Assembly: GCF_028748065.1 (NCBI RefSeq)
Contig: NZ_CP118166.1
Coordinates: forward strand, 1,875,501 to 1,939,500
Length of the DNA: 64,000 nt
Source: Hyphococcus flavus
Lineage (GTDB): Bacteria; Pseudomonadota; Alphaproteobacteria; Caulobacterales; Parvularculaceae
Direction of reading: 5' to 3'
Positions 25,991 through 34,840 of this stretch are shown piece after piece (position 1 is the first letter of the stretch; each line of letters opens with the position of its first letter). The position numbers and the translations under genes were made by a program. The notes under the pieces were generated by a model. That model did no database searches and had not been told where the DNA came from. It saw only the letters and a list, made by a program, of their open reading frames with translations.

Positions 25991-26587
25991 GTGACCAGAC
26001 GTTTCTTGCAGGCGAACTATTATGCAGAACCAGGCCGTAACGATTCTCTTGACGTACTTCGCAACTTAATTCTGCTTGCGCTGCGATTAGGCGGAAAGAT
26101 CGACTTGCCTGCGATAGAATGGCGGCTTTGGCGATCATTACGAGAGAATGACGCCAATTCCTGGCTGGTTACCGAAGAATATCAGAATGCAACTCATTGG
26201 GGGGAAGCTGAAGACTTTGGTGTTGATGACCCTGAGTTGCGTGCTGCCCTACAGGATGCTGATGACCAAGGTTTTTCACCACACGATATTCACCTCCTTA
26301 TGGAAGCAAATAGATTGGGGGAAGAAAAGCATTCCGAAAGGTTGCAAATTGCAACATTCCCAAAAGGCATGCCGTCGGGCATTATAGATGAGTGGTTAAA
26401 CGCGCGTTGTGATCATATTGCTAAAGCTTCCGGAGTACCGCCACTCGCGCGTGTATTTCAGACACGCGTTTCCGGGACTCGCTTTGGCCAAACGCAGATA
26501 TGGCTCACATATGGTAACGGCATTGAGGATAACCTGACGGATAATTGTCAGGCGCCACGTTGCGAATATTTTTCTCGCGGATTTTAA
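25991..26587 (+). CDS. Hypothetical protein at the end of the BKACE cluster
   Basis: Protein of 198 residues that I do not recognise. It starts at GTG 25991 behind GGGGGAAAG (a TTG 15 bases earlier is also in frame). It is acidic, has no signal peptide or membrane segment, and contains a helical, charged centre (SLRENDANSWLVTEEYQNAT) and a late block VFQTRVSGTRFGQTQIWLTY that looks like beta strands. No catalytic motif is evident. Its position 43 bp after the SDR on the same strand suggests cotranscription and a role in the same pathway. The codon pattern and ribosome-binding site support it as a real gene. Confidence 0.65.
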   Translation: MTRRFLQANYYAEPGRNDSLDVLRNLILLALRLGGKIDLPAIEWRLWRSLRENDANSWLVTEEYQNATHWGEAEDFGVDDPELRAALQDADDQGFSPHDIHLLMEANRLGEEKHSERLQIATFPKGMPSGIIDEWLNARCDHIAKASGVPPLARVFQTRVSGTRFGQTQIWLTYGNGIEDNLTDNCQAPRCEYFSRGF

Positions 26588-26630
26588 TCAGATGCGCTCC
26601 GGCTTGATTTAGAATGCTAGCAAGCCAGTT

Positions 26631-26647
26631 GGTTAACAATATTAACC
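26631..26647. promoter_or_regulatory. Inverted repeat upstream of the ectoine-degradation genes
   Basis: GGTTAA-CAATA-TTAACC is a perfect 6-bp-arm inverted repeat in the 190-bp gap before the M20 hydrolase gene. It could be an operator for a regulator of ectoine use encoded elsewhere, since no such regulator is in this window. Nothing else distinctive is seen in the gap. Confidence 0.35.
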
Positions 26648-26777
26648 CATCGTTGCGGCGATTAAATGGCGGCGTATCATTAAGTGGCGTAATATTCTGG
26701 CGGAAGTCACAAGCACCACGTCATTTTGAAGCCGCCTGACTGTTGCAAAAGCCTGCATATACGCTAGGCATGGGTGC

Positions 26778-27989
26778 ATGTCCTCGCTTCCATCTACCTT
26801 TTCAAGCGAACATCAGGACTGGGCCGCAGTTGTAAATACTGCGGTGCGATTTCGCCGATCCCTACATCAAGATCCAGAATTAAGCTGGCAAGAAACCAAA
26901 ACAGCCGCCGTCATAAGGAGTGCGTTGGATGCGCTTGGCATCCCGTGGAAGGCGTGTGCTGACACCGGGACACTAGGTTTTATAGCGCAAAATGCAAAAG
27001 GTCGGCGGATCGCGCTGCGTGCAGACATTGATGCGCTGCCGATTGTGGAACAAAGCGGGCGCGAATGGTGTTCAACAACACAAGGTGTGATGCATGCCTG
27101 CGGGCATGATGGTCATGCCGCTACACTAATGGCTACGGCTGCGTGGCTGAAACTTCATGAGGATCAACTGCCGGGACCTGTCACTTTACTGTATCAGCCA
27201 GCGGAAGAAGGCGGTCATGGGGCCAAGCGAATGATTGAAGATGGCGCGCTCCATGATGTTGACATGATTTTCGGCTGGCATAACTGGCCGGGGATACCGT
27301 TTGGAAAGGCTGTATGTCCCGACGGAGTTGTCATGGCGGGCAACGGCACGTTCAAAATTTCGCTTCTCGGCAAAGGCGGACACGCGAGTCAGCCGCAGGC
27401 CTGTCGAGACCCGGTCCTGGCGGCGTCAGCAGTGACGCTCGCTTTACAACAAATTGTAAGCCGGCGTTTGCAGCCACAATCTGCAGTCGTGGTCAGTGTT
27501 ACTTCTATCAATGCGCCGAGCGGCGACACAATTATTCCCGACAAAGCGGAGCTAGGCGGCAGCATTCGGTTGGCGAGTGCTGCAGACCGGCAAGAAGTAA
27601 ATGAATTGATCACGGAGATCGCAAAAAGTGCTGCTTCTGCTTATGGCGTTGAGGCAATCGTTGAGCACTTTTCGCGATATGATGCGACAGTGAACCATGC
27701 TGACGCTGCGGCGTTAATGCGTCAAGCGCTGCTGGATGAGCTTGGGGACGGCTGGAACAGTGCGGACACACCAATTCCTATAATGGCGTCCGAAGACTTC
27801 AGTTATTATCTCAAGGAGAGGCCGGGCGCTTTTGCGCTTATTGGCGCTGATGACGGTGAGCCAAATCACCGCGTATCTTGCCACAGTCCTGAATATGATT
27901 TTAACGATGGTTTGATACCTGTCGTGACAGGCGTTTATTCGCGTCTGGCTGGAATTTTGCCCGATAGAGGCAGAGACAATCAAGAATAA
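26778..27989 (+). CDS. doeB2: M20-family amidohydrolase, probable N-acetyl-L-2,4-diaminobutyrate deacetylase
   Basis: Protein of 403 residues of the M20 aminoacylase / amidohydrolase family. Metal and catalytic elements are ALRADIDALPI, MHACGHDGHAATL, YQPAEEGGHGAKR, HNWPGIPFG and MASEDFSYYL, in family order. By itself it could be any N-acyl amino-acid hydrolase. Three genes matching DoeD, DoeA and DoeC follow directly, and a deacetylase is the one step of ectoine breakdown otherwise missing, so removal of acetate from N-alpha-acetyl-L-2,4-diaminobutyrate is the best reading. The better-known DoeB/EutE belongs to the aspartoacylase family; an M20 substitute has been named DoeB2. The ribosome-binding site is weak. 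Ends 10 bp before the transaminase. Confidence 0.75.
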   Translation: MSSLPSTFSSEHQDWAAVVNTAVRFRRSLHQDPELSWQETKTAAVIRSALDALGIPWKACADTGTLGFIAQNAKGRRIALRADIDALPIVEQSGREWCSTTQGVMHACGHDGHAATLMATAAWLKLHEDQLPGPVTLLYQPAEEGGHGAKRMIEDGALHDVDMIFGWHNWPGIPFGKAVCPDGVVMAGNGTFKISLLGKGGHASQPQACRDPVLAASAVTLALQQIVSRRLQPQSAVVVSVTSINAPSGDTIIPDKAELGGSIRLASAADRQEVNELITEIAKSAASAYGVEAIVEHFSRYDATVNHADAAALMRQALLDELGDGWNSADTPIPIMASEDFSYYLKERPGAFALIGADDGEPNHRVSCHSPEYDFNDGLIPVVTGVYSRLAGILPDRGRDNQE

Positions 27990-27999
27990 GGAGGCGATC

Positions 28000-29235
28000 A
28001 TGGATGTGTTCGAGCAATGGGAATCAGATGTGCGCGGTTACTGCAGGATCTTTCCTACTGTGTTCAAGTCCGCCTCAAATGCACGTCAGGTTGATGAGAA
28101 CGGCCGTTCTTACATTGACTTTTTCGGCGGCGCCGGAGTTTTGAATTTCGGCCATAATAATATGCGCATGAAAAAAGCGATTATCGAATTCCTGGAATCG
28201 GATGGCGTCGCACACAGTCTTGATATGTCAACAACTGCTAAACGTGACTTCATTGAAGCGTTTGTAGAAACGATCATGAAACCACGAAGCATGAACTATA
28301 AATTACAGTTTACAGGTCCGACGGGAACAAACGCCGTTGAGGCCGCGTTGAAAATCGCCCGGCGCGTCACCGGCCGGCGATCGGTCATTGCTTTCAGTCA
28401 CGGATTTCACGGCATGACGCTTGGTTCTCTCGCCTGCACGGCTAATGACTATTTCAGGAACGCGGCTGGAGTGCCGTTGGAAAATGTAACGCGGCTGTCT
28501 TTTGGACACCCTCTGGATGGTATGGCTGAGGCTTACGCTGATAGTTCATCAGGGCTCGATCAACCAGCGGCGATCTTAGTGGAAACAATCCAGGCGGAAG
28601 GCGGGGTCAATGTTGCGACGCGCGAATGGTTGAAAGAGTTGCAACAATTCGCGAAAGATACAGGGGCGCTCTTTATTATCGACGACATTCAAGCCGGATG
28701 TGGCCGGACAGGCGACTACTTCAGTTTCGACGGCATGGGACTTGATCCGGACGTCATTTGTTTAGCGAAGGGCATAGGCGGCTTCGGCACGCCGCTGGCC
28801 ATGAATATGATTAAGCCTGAACATGACAAACACTGGTCGCCTGGCGAACATACGGGCACTTTTCGTGGGCAAGGAATCTCATTTGTCGCTGGCCGTGAAG
28901 CGTTGCGGTATTTCGAAGATGGTTCATTTCTTGACGGCGTAAAAACAAAAGGCGCGCGCATGAATGAAAGGCTGCAAGATATCGCCAAGCAGCACTCCGT
29001 TCATTGGTTTGAAGTGCGCGGCGCCGGCATGATCCAGGGGCTGGATACAAAAGATGGCGAGCTGTCAAAAAAGGTTGTGGCGGCGTGTTTTGAGAACGGC
29101 TTGCTCATTGGCGGGTGCGGCACCGCCGGTCGGGTTCTGAAGCTTATTCCGCCGCTGACGATTTCTGACGACGATTTGAATGAGGGCATAGATATTCTTG
29201 AAAACGCGATCAACAAAGTTGCGGAGGCGGCATGA
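28000..29235 (+). CDS. doeD: L-2,4-diaminobutyrate transaminase, DoeD-like (EctB family)
   Basis: Protein of 411 residues, a class III PLP-dependent transaminase. The N-terminus MDVFEQWESDVRGYCRIFPT and the GGAGVLNFGHNN block match the EctB/DoeD group closely. The PLP-contact aspartate is in FIIDDIQAGCGRTG and the Schiff-base lysine in CLAKGIGGFG. EctB makes diaminobutyrate for ectoine synthesis, and DoeD removes its amino group during degradation; the sequences are alike, so context decides. No ectA or ectC is present while doeA and doeC follow, hence degradation to aspartate semialdehyde. GGAGG precedes the ATG; the stop overlaps doeA by ATGA. Confidence 0.88.
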   Translation: MDVFEQWESDVRGYCRIFPTVFKSASNARQVDENGRSYIDFFGGAGVLNFGHNNMRMKKAIIEFLESDGVAHSLDMSTTAKRDFIEAFVETIMKPRSMNYKLQFTGPTGTNAVEAALKIARRVTGRRSVIAFSHGFHGMTLGSLACTANDYFRNAAGVPLENVTRLSFGHPLDGMAEAYADSSSGLDQPAAILVETIQAEGGVNVATREWLKELQQFAKDTGALFIIDDIQAGCGRTGDYFSFDGMGLDPDVICLAKGIGGFGTPLAMNMIKPEHDKHWSPGEHTGTFRGQGISFVAGREALRYFEDGSFLDGVKTKGARMNERLQDIAKQHSVHWFEVRGAGMIQGLDTKDGELSKKVVAACFENGLLIGGCGTAGRVLKLIPPLTISDDDLNEGIDILENAINKVAEAA

Positions 29236-30443
29236 GACAGCGCGATGACATGACCTTCCCTATGGAAGAGTATGAGCGGCGTATTTCAGAGCTTAGAGCG
29301 CGCATGAGCGAGAGGCTCTTGGACGCAGTGATCATCTCTGATCCGGAGAACATAATGTATCTCACGGATTATCAGACGACCGGTTATTCCTTCTTTCAGG
29401 CGTTGATCGTGCCTTTGGATGGCGAGTGTTTCATGATCACGCGAAATATGGAGGAGTCCAACGTTCATGCGCGGACGTGGGTCGAAAAAACCCGGCCATA
29501 TCCTGATAATGGTGATGCAATTCAGCGGCTCGTGGAGTCGTTGCGTGAATTCGGTCTGTGGGACGCCACGATCGGGTATGAGCGGAACAGTTATTTTCTT
29601 CCTGCTTACCAGCAAGACCGTATCCGAACCGCATTTACCAGCGGGCTGTTGATCGACTGTTTCGGCATCGTTGAGGAAGGACGTTTGTGCAAATCGCCCG
29701 CAGAAATTGAGGTGATGAAAAAAGCCGCTGTAGCGACAGAAGCGGGCATGCGCGCGGCTTACGACATGATTGAACCCGGCGTCACAGAAAATGAAATTGG
29801 CGCTGCAATAAGCCAGGCGATGTTTAATGCAGGCGGGGAGCCGCCGGCTGTCATGCCGTATGTCACATCCGGCCCGCGTTCGATGATCGGTCACGCAACG
29901 TGGGAAGGTCGCAAGGTTCAGCCTGGTGAGCATGTGTTCTTGGAGCTTGGCGGTTGTTACAGGCGGTATCACACGGCGATGATGCGCACCGTTGTGCTTG
30001 ACGAGTTATCGCCAGCCATGGAAGTCGCCCAGTGGCGAATGATGGAATCGCTCCGGCAGGTTGAAGACGCCATTCGTCCCGGGCTGACGGTTTCCGATGC
30101 GGATAATATCATTCGCGACATCATCAACAGCGGCGATCATGGCGGGCATCTGATTACTCGCTCGGGTTACTCTATCGGCATTGCGTTCCCGCCGAGCTGG
30201 GATGAGGGCTATATTCTAAGTCTCATGCAGGGTGATTCCCGCATCCTGAAAGAAGGAATGACATTTCACATTATACCATGGATATGGGGTGTCGAAGGCG
30301 ACAAGACCGTCGGCATCTCAGACACGATTTATGTCACCGAGGACGGATGCGAATCTTTTTTCACGCTTGATCGTGAATTTGTCGTACGTCCTGAAAAGAG
30401 TGCGACTGCGTCCAATGTTCATTCCATTTCTGGCGATGCTTAA
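29232..30443 (+). CDS. doeA: Ectoine hydrolase, DoeA/EutD-like (M24 family)
   Basis: Protein of 403 residues with the creatinase/prolidase fold. It opens the ectoine ring to N-acetyl-2,4-diaminobutyrate. The classical M24 metal ligands are mostly replaced: ELGGCYRRYHTAMMRT stands where prolidases have DxG and D, and SGYSIGIAFPPSW where they have a GHG histidine. The same substitutions, including GYSIG, occur in known ectoine hydrolases, which sets this apart from the true M24 peptidase at 7273. The N-terminal IMYLTDYQTTGYSFFQALIV also fits the ectoine-hydrolase group. Coupled to doeD by a 4-base overlap. Confidence is high for family and good for substrate. Confidence 0.87.
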   Translation: MRQRDDMTFPMEEYERRISELRARMSERLLDAVIISDPENIMYLTDYQTTGYSFFQALIVPLDGECFMITRNMEESNVHARTWVEKTRPYPDNGDAIQRLVESLREFGLWDATIGYERNSYFLPAYQQDRIRTAFTSGLLIDCFGIVEEGRLCKSPAEIEVMKKAAVATEAGMRAAYDMIEPGVTENEIGAAISQAMFNAGGEPPAVMPYVTSGPRSMIGHATWEGRKVQPGEHVFLELGGCYRRYHTAMMRTVVLDELSPAMEVAQWRMMESLRQVEDAIRPGLTVSDADNIIRDIINSGDHGGHLITRSGYSIGIAFPPSWDEGYILSLMQGDSRILKEGMTFHIIPWIWGVEGDKTVGISDTIYVTEDGCESFFTLDREFVVRPEKSATASNVHSISGDA

Positions 30444-30470
30444 GCCGCAAACAATCAGAGCAAATCACTT

Positions 30471-31844
30471 ATGAAGTTGACTGCAATAAACCCTGCCAAT
30501 GGTGAGGTAGTCCGTGAGACAGAAGCTGATAACGATGGCGCCATAGAAAATAAACTTGCAGCGGCGCAGCAGGCGTTTTCTGACTGGCGAGAGACGTCTT
30601 TTGCAGAACGCGCGGCTGTTTTAAAAAAAATAGCGGCGGATATGAGAGACCGCGTCGAAGAACTTGCACCGCTAATGACCGAAGAGATGGGCAAACCCAT
30701 TCGTGAAGCGCGCGCTGAGGTCGAAAAGGCGGCCTGGTGCGCTGAGCATTATGCAGAACACGCGGAAAGTTATCTTGCGCCGCAAACATTGCCCTCGGAT
30801 GCGACGCATAGCTACGTTCAACACCTTCCTATTGGCGCCGTTATGGGTGTTCTCCCTTGGAATGCGCCGTTCTGGCTGGCGTTTCGTTTTTGCGCGCCCG
30901 CATTGATGGCCGGAAATACGTGTTTGATGAAGCACGATCCGCATGTGCCGGGATGCGCCGAAGCGATCGCAGACCTTTTCGTTCGCAATAATGCGCCTGA
31001 AGGCGTTTTTCAGGCCTTGTTGCTTGAAACTGAACGTGTTGAGCGGGTCTTGCGCGACGATCGCATTAAAGCGGTCTCTTTTACCGGGTCATCGCGCGGC
31101 GGCGCGGCGGTGGCGTCTATAGCAGCCAGTGAGATTAAGCCGGCTGTGCTGGAACTTGGCGGCTCGGACCCAAGCATCGTGCTGGCGGACGCCGACCTTG
31201 AAAAAGCGGCGGAGATTTTAAAAGTCTCACGCATCATAAACGCCGGTCAATCCTGTATCGCCGCCAAGCGGTTGATCGTCGAGGCGCCGGTATATGATCA
31301 GATGCTTGCGTTGCTCACCGAAAAATTCACTGCGCTCAAGGGTGGCGATCCCGCCCTGGATGACACGGATGTTGGACCAATCGCGCGTGAAGACCTGCGA
31401 AACGAACTTCACCGCCAGGTTCAGGCGACGGTAGACAATGGCGCTCGCCTGGTCATGGGCGGTGAGTTGCCGGGTGCGCCGGGATACTTTTATCCGGTGA
31501 CGCTGCTTGCGGATGTTGAGCCGGGCATGTGTGCGTTTGAGGAAGAAACTTTCGGACCGATTGGCGTTGTGATCCGTGCTGACGATGCTGATCATGCGCT
31601 TCGTCTTGCTAATGATACGGAATACGGCCTTGCGGCCAGCGTGTGGTCTACACCTGAACGGGGTGAAGCGCTGGCGCGAGAACTTGAAGCCGGCCAAGTA
31701 GCTGTCAACGGTATAGTCAAGACCGATCCGCGTCTTCCAAGTGGCGGCATAAAAAAATCAGGTTATGGCCGAGAGCTAGGTCCGCACGGCATTCATGAAT
31801 TTGTCAACGCACAGCAAGTCTGGGTCGGTCCCGCTAGAGGTTAG
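30471..31844 (+). CDS. doeC: NAD-dependent aldehyde dehydrogenase, DoeC-like
   Basis: Protein of 457 residues of the succinate-semialdehyde dehydrogenase subgroup (short form). MGVLPWNAPFWLAFRF, VSFTGSSRGG, the base in LELGGSDPSIVLADAD and the nucleophile in NAGQSCIAAKRLIV are present. In the ectoine pathway this type oxidises aspartate 4-semialdehyde to aspartate. It lies 27 bp after doeA and closes the set of four, so the cluster would convert ectoine to acetate and aspartate. Succinate semialdehyde as substrate cannot be excluded on sequence. Confidence 0.85.
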   Translation: MKLTAINPANGEVVRETEADNDGAIENKLAAAQQAFSDWRETSFAERAAVLKKIAADMRDRVEELAPLMTEEMGKPIREARAEVEKAAWCAEHYAEHAESYLAPQTLPSDATHSYVQHLPIGAVMGVLPWNAPFWLAFRFCAPALMAGNTCLMKHDPHVPGCAEAIADLFVRNNAPEGVFQALLLETERVERVLRDDRIKAVSFTGSSRGGAAVASIAASEIKPAVLELGGSDPSIVLADADLEKAAEILKVSRIINAGQSCIAAKRLIVEAPVYDQMLALLTEKFTALKGGDPALDDTDVGPIAREDLRNELHRQVQATVDNGARLVMGGELPGAPGYFYPVTLLADVEPGMCAFEEETFGPIGVVIRADDADHALRLANDTEYGLAASVWSTPERGEALARELEAGQVAVNGIVKTDPRLPSGGIKKSGYGRELGPHGIHEFVNAQQVWVGPARG

Positions 31845-32209
31845 ATATCTGCTTGGAAAATATGGGCCAGGCTTGGCGACTCTTCTTGCCAATCGTAGTG
31901 TAATCAGCCGCAGCCAACGCACCAAAAAGTTGCATAACGCGGTTCGAAATTCGAATCATATGAGCATTCCGAATTTCTACAATCCTCTGAATTACCTAAG
32001 AAAATCAATATAAATAGCCAGAAAAAGCAGCGCTTCACGTTTAAATACCGTCATAGCTGTTTTGTTTTTCTAATTACCATCTATAACCAAACCATCAATC
32101 CATTCAGATTCGGCTTTTGCCGCGTTGATGCGTGTCGCCAGCGTTTCGCTCCGCCGGATCAAGAACGATTGCAGCCTTTAAAGCTGCCAGGAATGAGGGG
32201 TTATAACTA
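31845..32209. other. Intergenic region with a hairpin between doeC and the second TonB receptor
   Basis: No gene is supported in these 365 bases. At 31946-31977 GAAATTCG pairs with CGAATTTC (8 bp, extendable to 11 with one bulged base), and the left part also contains the palindrome TTCGAAATTCGAA at 31943-31955. There is no T-run directly after, so this is not a classical terminator. The last 100 bases should hold the receptor promoter; GAGGGG lies 11 bases before the GTG start. Confidence 0.45.
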
Positions 32210-34771
32210 GTGAAAAAGTATCTTTCAGGCGCATCATTAATTGCCGTTTCTGCTGTCATTTGTACTGCCGCAAATGCACAGGTTGACCAAATTGTCGTTA
32301 CCGCCACGAAGCGCGCAGAAAATGCGCAAGACATACCGGTCGCCGTTCAGGCCTTGGGCGCAGAGACGTTGGAAGAAAACCGCGTCGATAACTTTACTGA
32401 TTATCTTGTGCAGCTTCCCGGCGTTACGGCGGGCGGAAGCGGTCCAGGTCAGAATACAATTTATATTCGTGGTTTAGCGTCGACGACGCCGAACCTGACC
32501 ACGGCGGGCGTCGCCGGGCTGGCGCCCAACGTTGCGCTCTATCTGGATGAACAGCCATTATCTCAGCCGGGCCGCAATCTAGATGTTTATGCCGTGGACC
32601 TCGAGCGTGTTGAGGTATTGCCCGGGCCGCAGGGCACTTTATTCGGCGCGAGCTCCCAGGCGGGGACCGTCCGTCTCATCACGAATAAGCCGCGCATCGG
32701 CGAGTTCGAAGCTTCCGCTTCTTCAAGTATTGAAACCACAAAAGGCGGGGAGATGAGCAACAAGTTCGAAGGTATGCTCAATATTCCTGTAGGGGACAGC
32801 TTTGCCTTGCGCGTCGTTGGGTATATCGACGATCAAGGTGGATACATTGATAATGTTCCGGGCACGCGCGATGCATCGGAGTCCGGGCGTTTCCGCCCCG
32901 AGGGAACGCCACGCGCCAATGGCGTGCCTGTTTCAGCACAGCGCGCAGGGTTTCAGTCAACTTCTGACTTGTCTGGCGTCACTTTTCTGGAGGCGGATAA
33001 CGCCAACCTTGTTGAAGAAGACTTTAACGATACACAATACACGGGCTTCAGGGCGTCAGCGTTGTACCAGATTAATGACGACTGGAGCGTTACGGTCATG
33101 CATGCTCGTCAGGACCTCGAAGCGGATGGCGTTTTCTTTGCCGATCCGGAACTGGATGAATACGACATCCAGCGGTTTGAAGATGACCGCCTCGACGATG
33201 ATTTTCATAATACGAGCTGGACAGTTGAAGGTCGCATCGGCGCCCTGGAAGCGCTTTACACCGGTGCGTACACTGATCGGGACACGAACCAGCGTGTAGA
33301 CTATTCTGATTATCTGTTCGTGGGACAGTATCTGCCCGATTATATCTGCGACTATGAGGTCGTTTACCCATCAGGCGCGCCCATGGGTACGTGTCAGCCG
33401 CCTAACCTTTATGTGGACTCGGTTACAGAAACAAAAGTCTTCACACACGAGTTGCGTTTTAACACGCCTAGAGAAAACCGTTTGCGGGCTACAGTGGGCG
33501 CCTTTTACAGCGATCTTGAACTGACTGAACGCAACGATTTCACCTATCCGGGCGCGCTCAACATCATCAATTCTGATGGTTCCACGGGTATTGGCGCTTT
33601 GCCGCCAAATTTTCCACTGACGAACGGTGCGGCGACAGCCGGGCAGATTGGCAATGAATCTGATGGCGGATATTTCAGCGACCCGGGCCCGTTCCCTGAT
33701 GAGGTGATCTTCCGCAACGACATACTTCGTACCGATAAGCAATTCGGCGTGTTCGGTGAAATCAACTACGAGCTTGTGCCAAACGTTCTGACGCTCACAT
33801 TCGGCACGCGCTATTATGACATTGAGGTCGATTTTGAGGGGAGTGCGAATTCGGCATTCGACCGCTTGTTCCCTACGACGGACTCAAACGGTCAGCCTGT
33901 CGAATCCCAATGTTGCGGCACCAATATCAGCGCGCAGTTCGCGCCAGGCAATCCATTTGGCGCGCCGGACACGGCAAGCACAGACGGGTTTATCTTTAAA
34001 GGGAATGTCAGTTGGACCCCGACGGATGATCTCCTGTTTTATGCCACCTATTCCGAAGGCTTCCGTCCGGGTCTGCTTAACCGGCCGGGCGGTGCGGCAG
34101 GGCCTGGCGGGTTCACCGTGCCTTTCGCCATCGATACGGACGAAGTCACGAATTATGAAATCGGCTGGAAGATGCAGCTTTTCCAAAATCAGTTGCAGTT
34201 GAACGGGAATGCGTTTTACGTCGATATATCGAGGCTGCAAACGACGATTTTCGATCCGAGCATTACAAATCTCTTCTTCTCTGATAACGCTGCGAATGCG
34301 GAGATTATGGGTGTTGAGGGCGACGTCGTCTGGGCTCCGGTTGCGCTTGAAGGTTTAACGCTGTCGGGCGCGTTCTCTGTTCTTGATACTGAAATCAAGG
34401 AAGTTCTCACCCCGACAAACGATGTTCTTGCAGGCGAAGAGTTAGCTTTTGCGCCGAATTTCCAAGGAAACATTCGTGCACGATATGAATGGGACGTAAG
34501 CAACAACTATCGCGCTCATATCCAGTCTCAGGTTGTCTATTCTGGCTCGTCTTTCAGCGATATTATTGAGATAAACAAAGCGAAGAATGACGCATGGGCG
34601 ACTTTGAGTGCTTCAGCAGGAATTCATGCGGACCACTGGTCGCTTGAAGTGTATGGAGAAAATCTCGGAAGCACTTATGGCGTGCTCGCAAACAACTTTG
34701 TCTATGATCGAGAGCGCGTCACAGTACTCCGGCCGAGAACGATTGGCGTTAGGTTGGGGTTAACTTACTAA
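32210..34771 (+). CDS. TonB-dependent outer-membrane receptor, next to ectoine genes
   Basis: Protein of 853 residues. Start is GTG (32210); the first 25 residues form a signal peptide ending ANAQ. VDQIVVTATKRAENAQDIPV holds a TonB-box-like element, the plug runs to about residue 165 (IYIRGLASTTPN, YLDEQPLSQPGRNLD, VLPGPQGTLFGASSQAGTVR), and a long barrel follows, ending RPRTIGVRLGLTY. It is larger than cluster 1's receptor owing to extended extracellular loops, one with paired cysteines (YICDYEV ... GTCQPP, and SQCCGTN). Location between an ectoine-degradation set and a sulfotransferase-BCCT pair suggests uptake of an organic solute, but ectoine itself normally crosses porins, so the ligand is unclear. 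Confidence 0.92.
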   Translation: MKKYLSGASLIAVSAVICTAANAQVDQIVVTATKRAENAQDIPVAVQALGAETLEENRVDNFTDYLVQLPGVTAGGSGPGQNTIYIRGLASTTPNLTTAGVAGLAPNVALYLDEQPLSQPGRNLDVYAVDLERVEVLPGPQGTLFGASSQAGTVRLITNKPRIGEFEASASSSIETTKGGEMSNKFEGMLNIPVGDSFALRVVGYIDDQGGYIDNVPGTRDASESGRFRPEGTPRANGVPVSAQRAGFQSTSDLSGVTFLEADNANLVEEDFNDTQYTGFRASALYQINDDWSVTVMHARQDLEADGVFFADPELDEYDIQRFEDDRLDDDFHNTSWTVEGRIGALEALYTGAYTDRDTNQRVDYSDYLFVGQYLPDYICDYEVVYPSGAPMGTCQPPNLYVDSVTETKVFTHELRFNTPRENRLRATVGAFYSDLELTERNDFTYPGALNIINSDGSTGIGALPPNFPLTNGAATAGQIGNESDGGYFSDPGPFPDEVIFRNDILRTDKQFGVFGEINYELVPNVLTLTFGTRYYDIEVDFEGSANSAFDRLFPTTDSNGQPVESQCCGTNISAQFAPGNPFGAPDTASTDGFIFKGNVSWTPTDDLLFYATYSEGFRPGLLNRPGGAAGPGGFTVPFAIDTDEVTNYEIGWKMQLFQNQLQLNGNAFYVDISRLQTTIFDPSITNLFFSDNAANAEIMGVEGDVVWAPVALEGLTLSGAFSVLDTEIKEVLTPTNDVLAGEELAFAPNFQGNIRARYEWDVSNNYRAHIQSQVVYSGSSFSDIIEINKAKNDAWATLSASAGIHADHWSLEVYGENLGSTYGVLANNFVYDRERVTVLRPRTIGVRLGLTY

Positions 34772-34812
34772 TACGAGACGAATTTTTATTCGAGCATCAG
34801 GTATGATACCAG

Positions 34813-34840
34813 AAAGCGCCCCTCTTTGAGGGGCGCTTTT
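34813..34840 (+). terminator. Rho-independent terminator after the receptor
   Basis: AAAGCGCCCCTC and GAGGGGCGCTTT form a perfect 12-bp stem with a TTT loop, followed by a T (the stem itself ends in TTT). It is the strongest terminator in the window, 41 bp beyond the receptor stop and only 10 bp before the next ATG. Confidence 0.92.

Noticed and set aside
28000-29235. Calling the EctB-like transaminase an ectoine biosynthesis gene
   Set aside because: No ectA or ectC is adjacent, while ectoine hydrolase and DoeC-like genes are, so the degradative DoeD role fits better.
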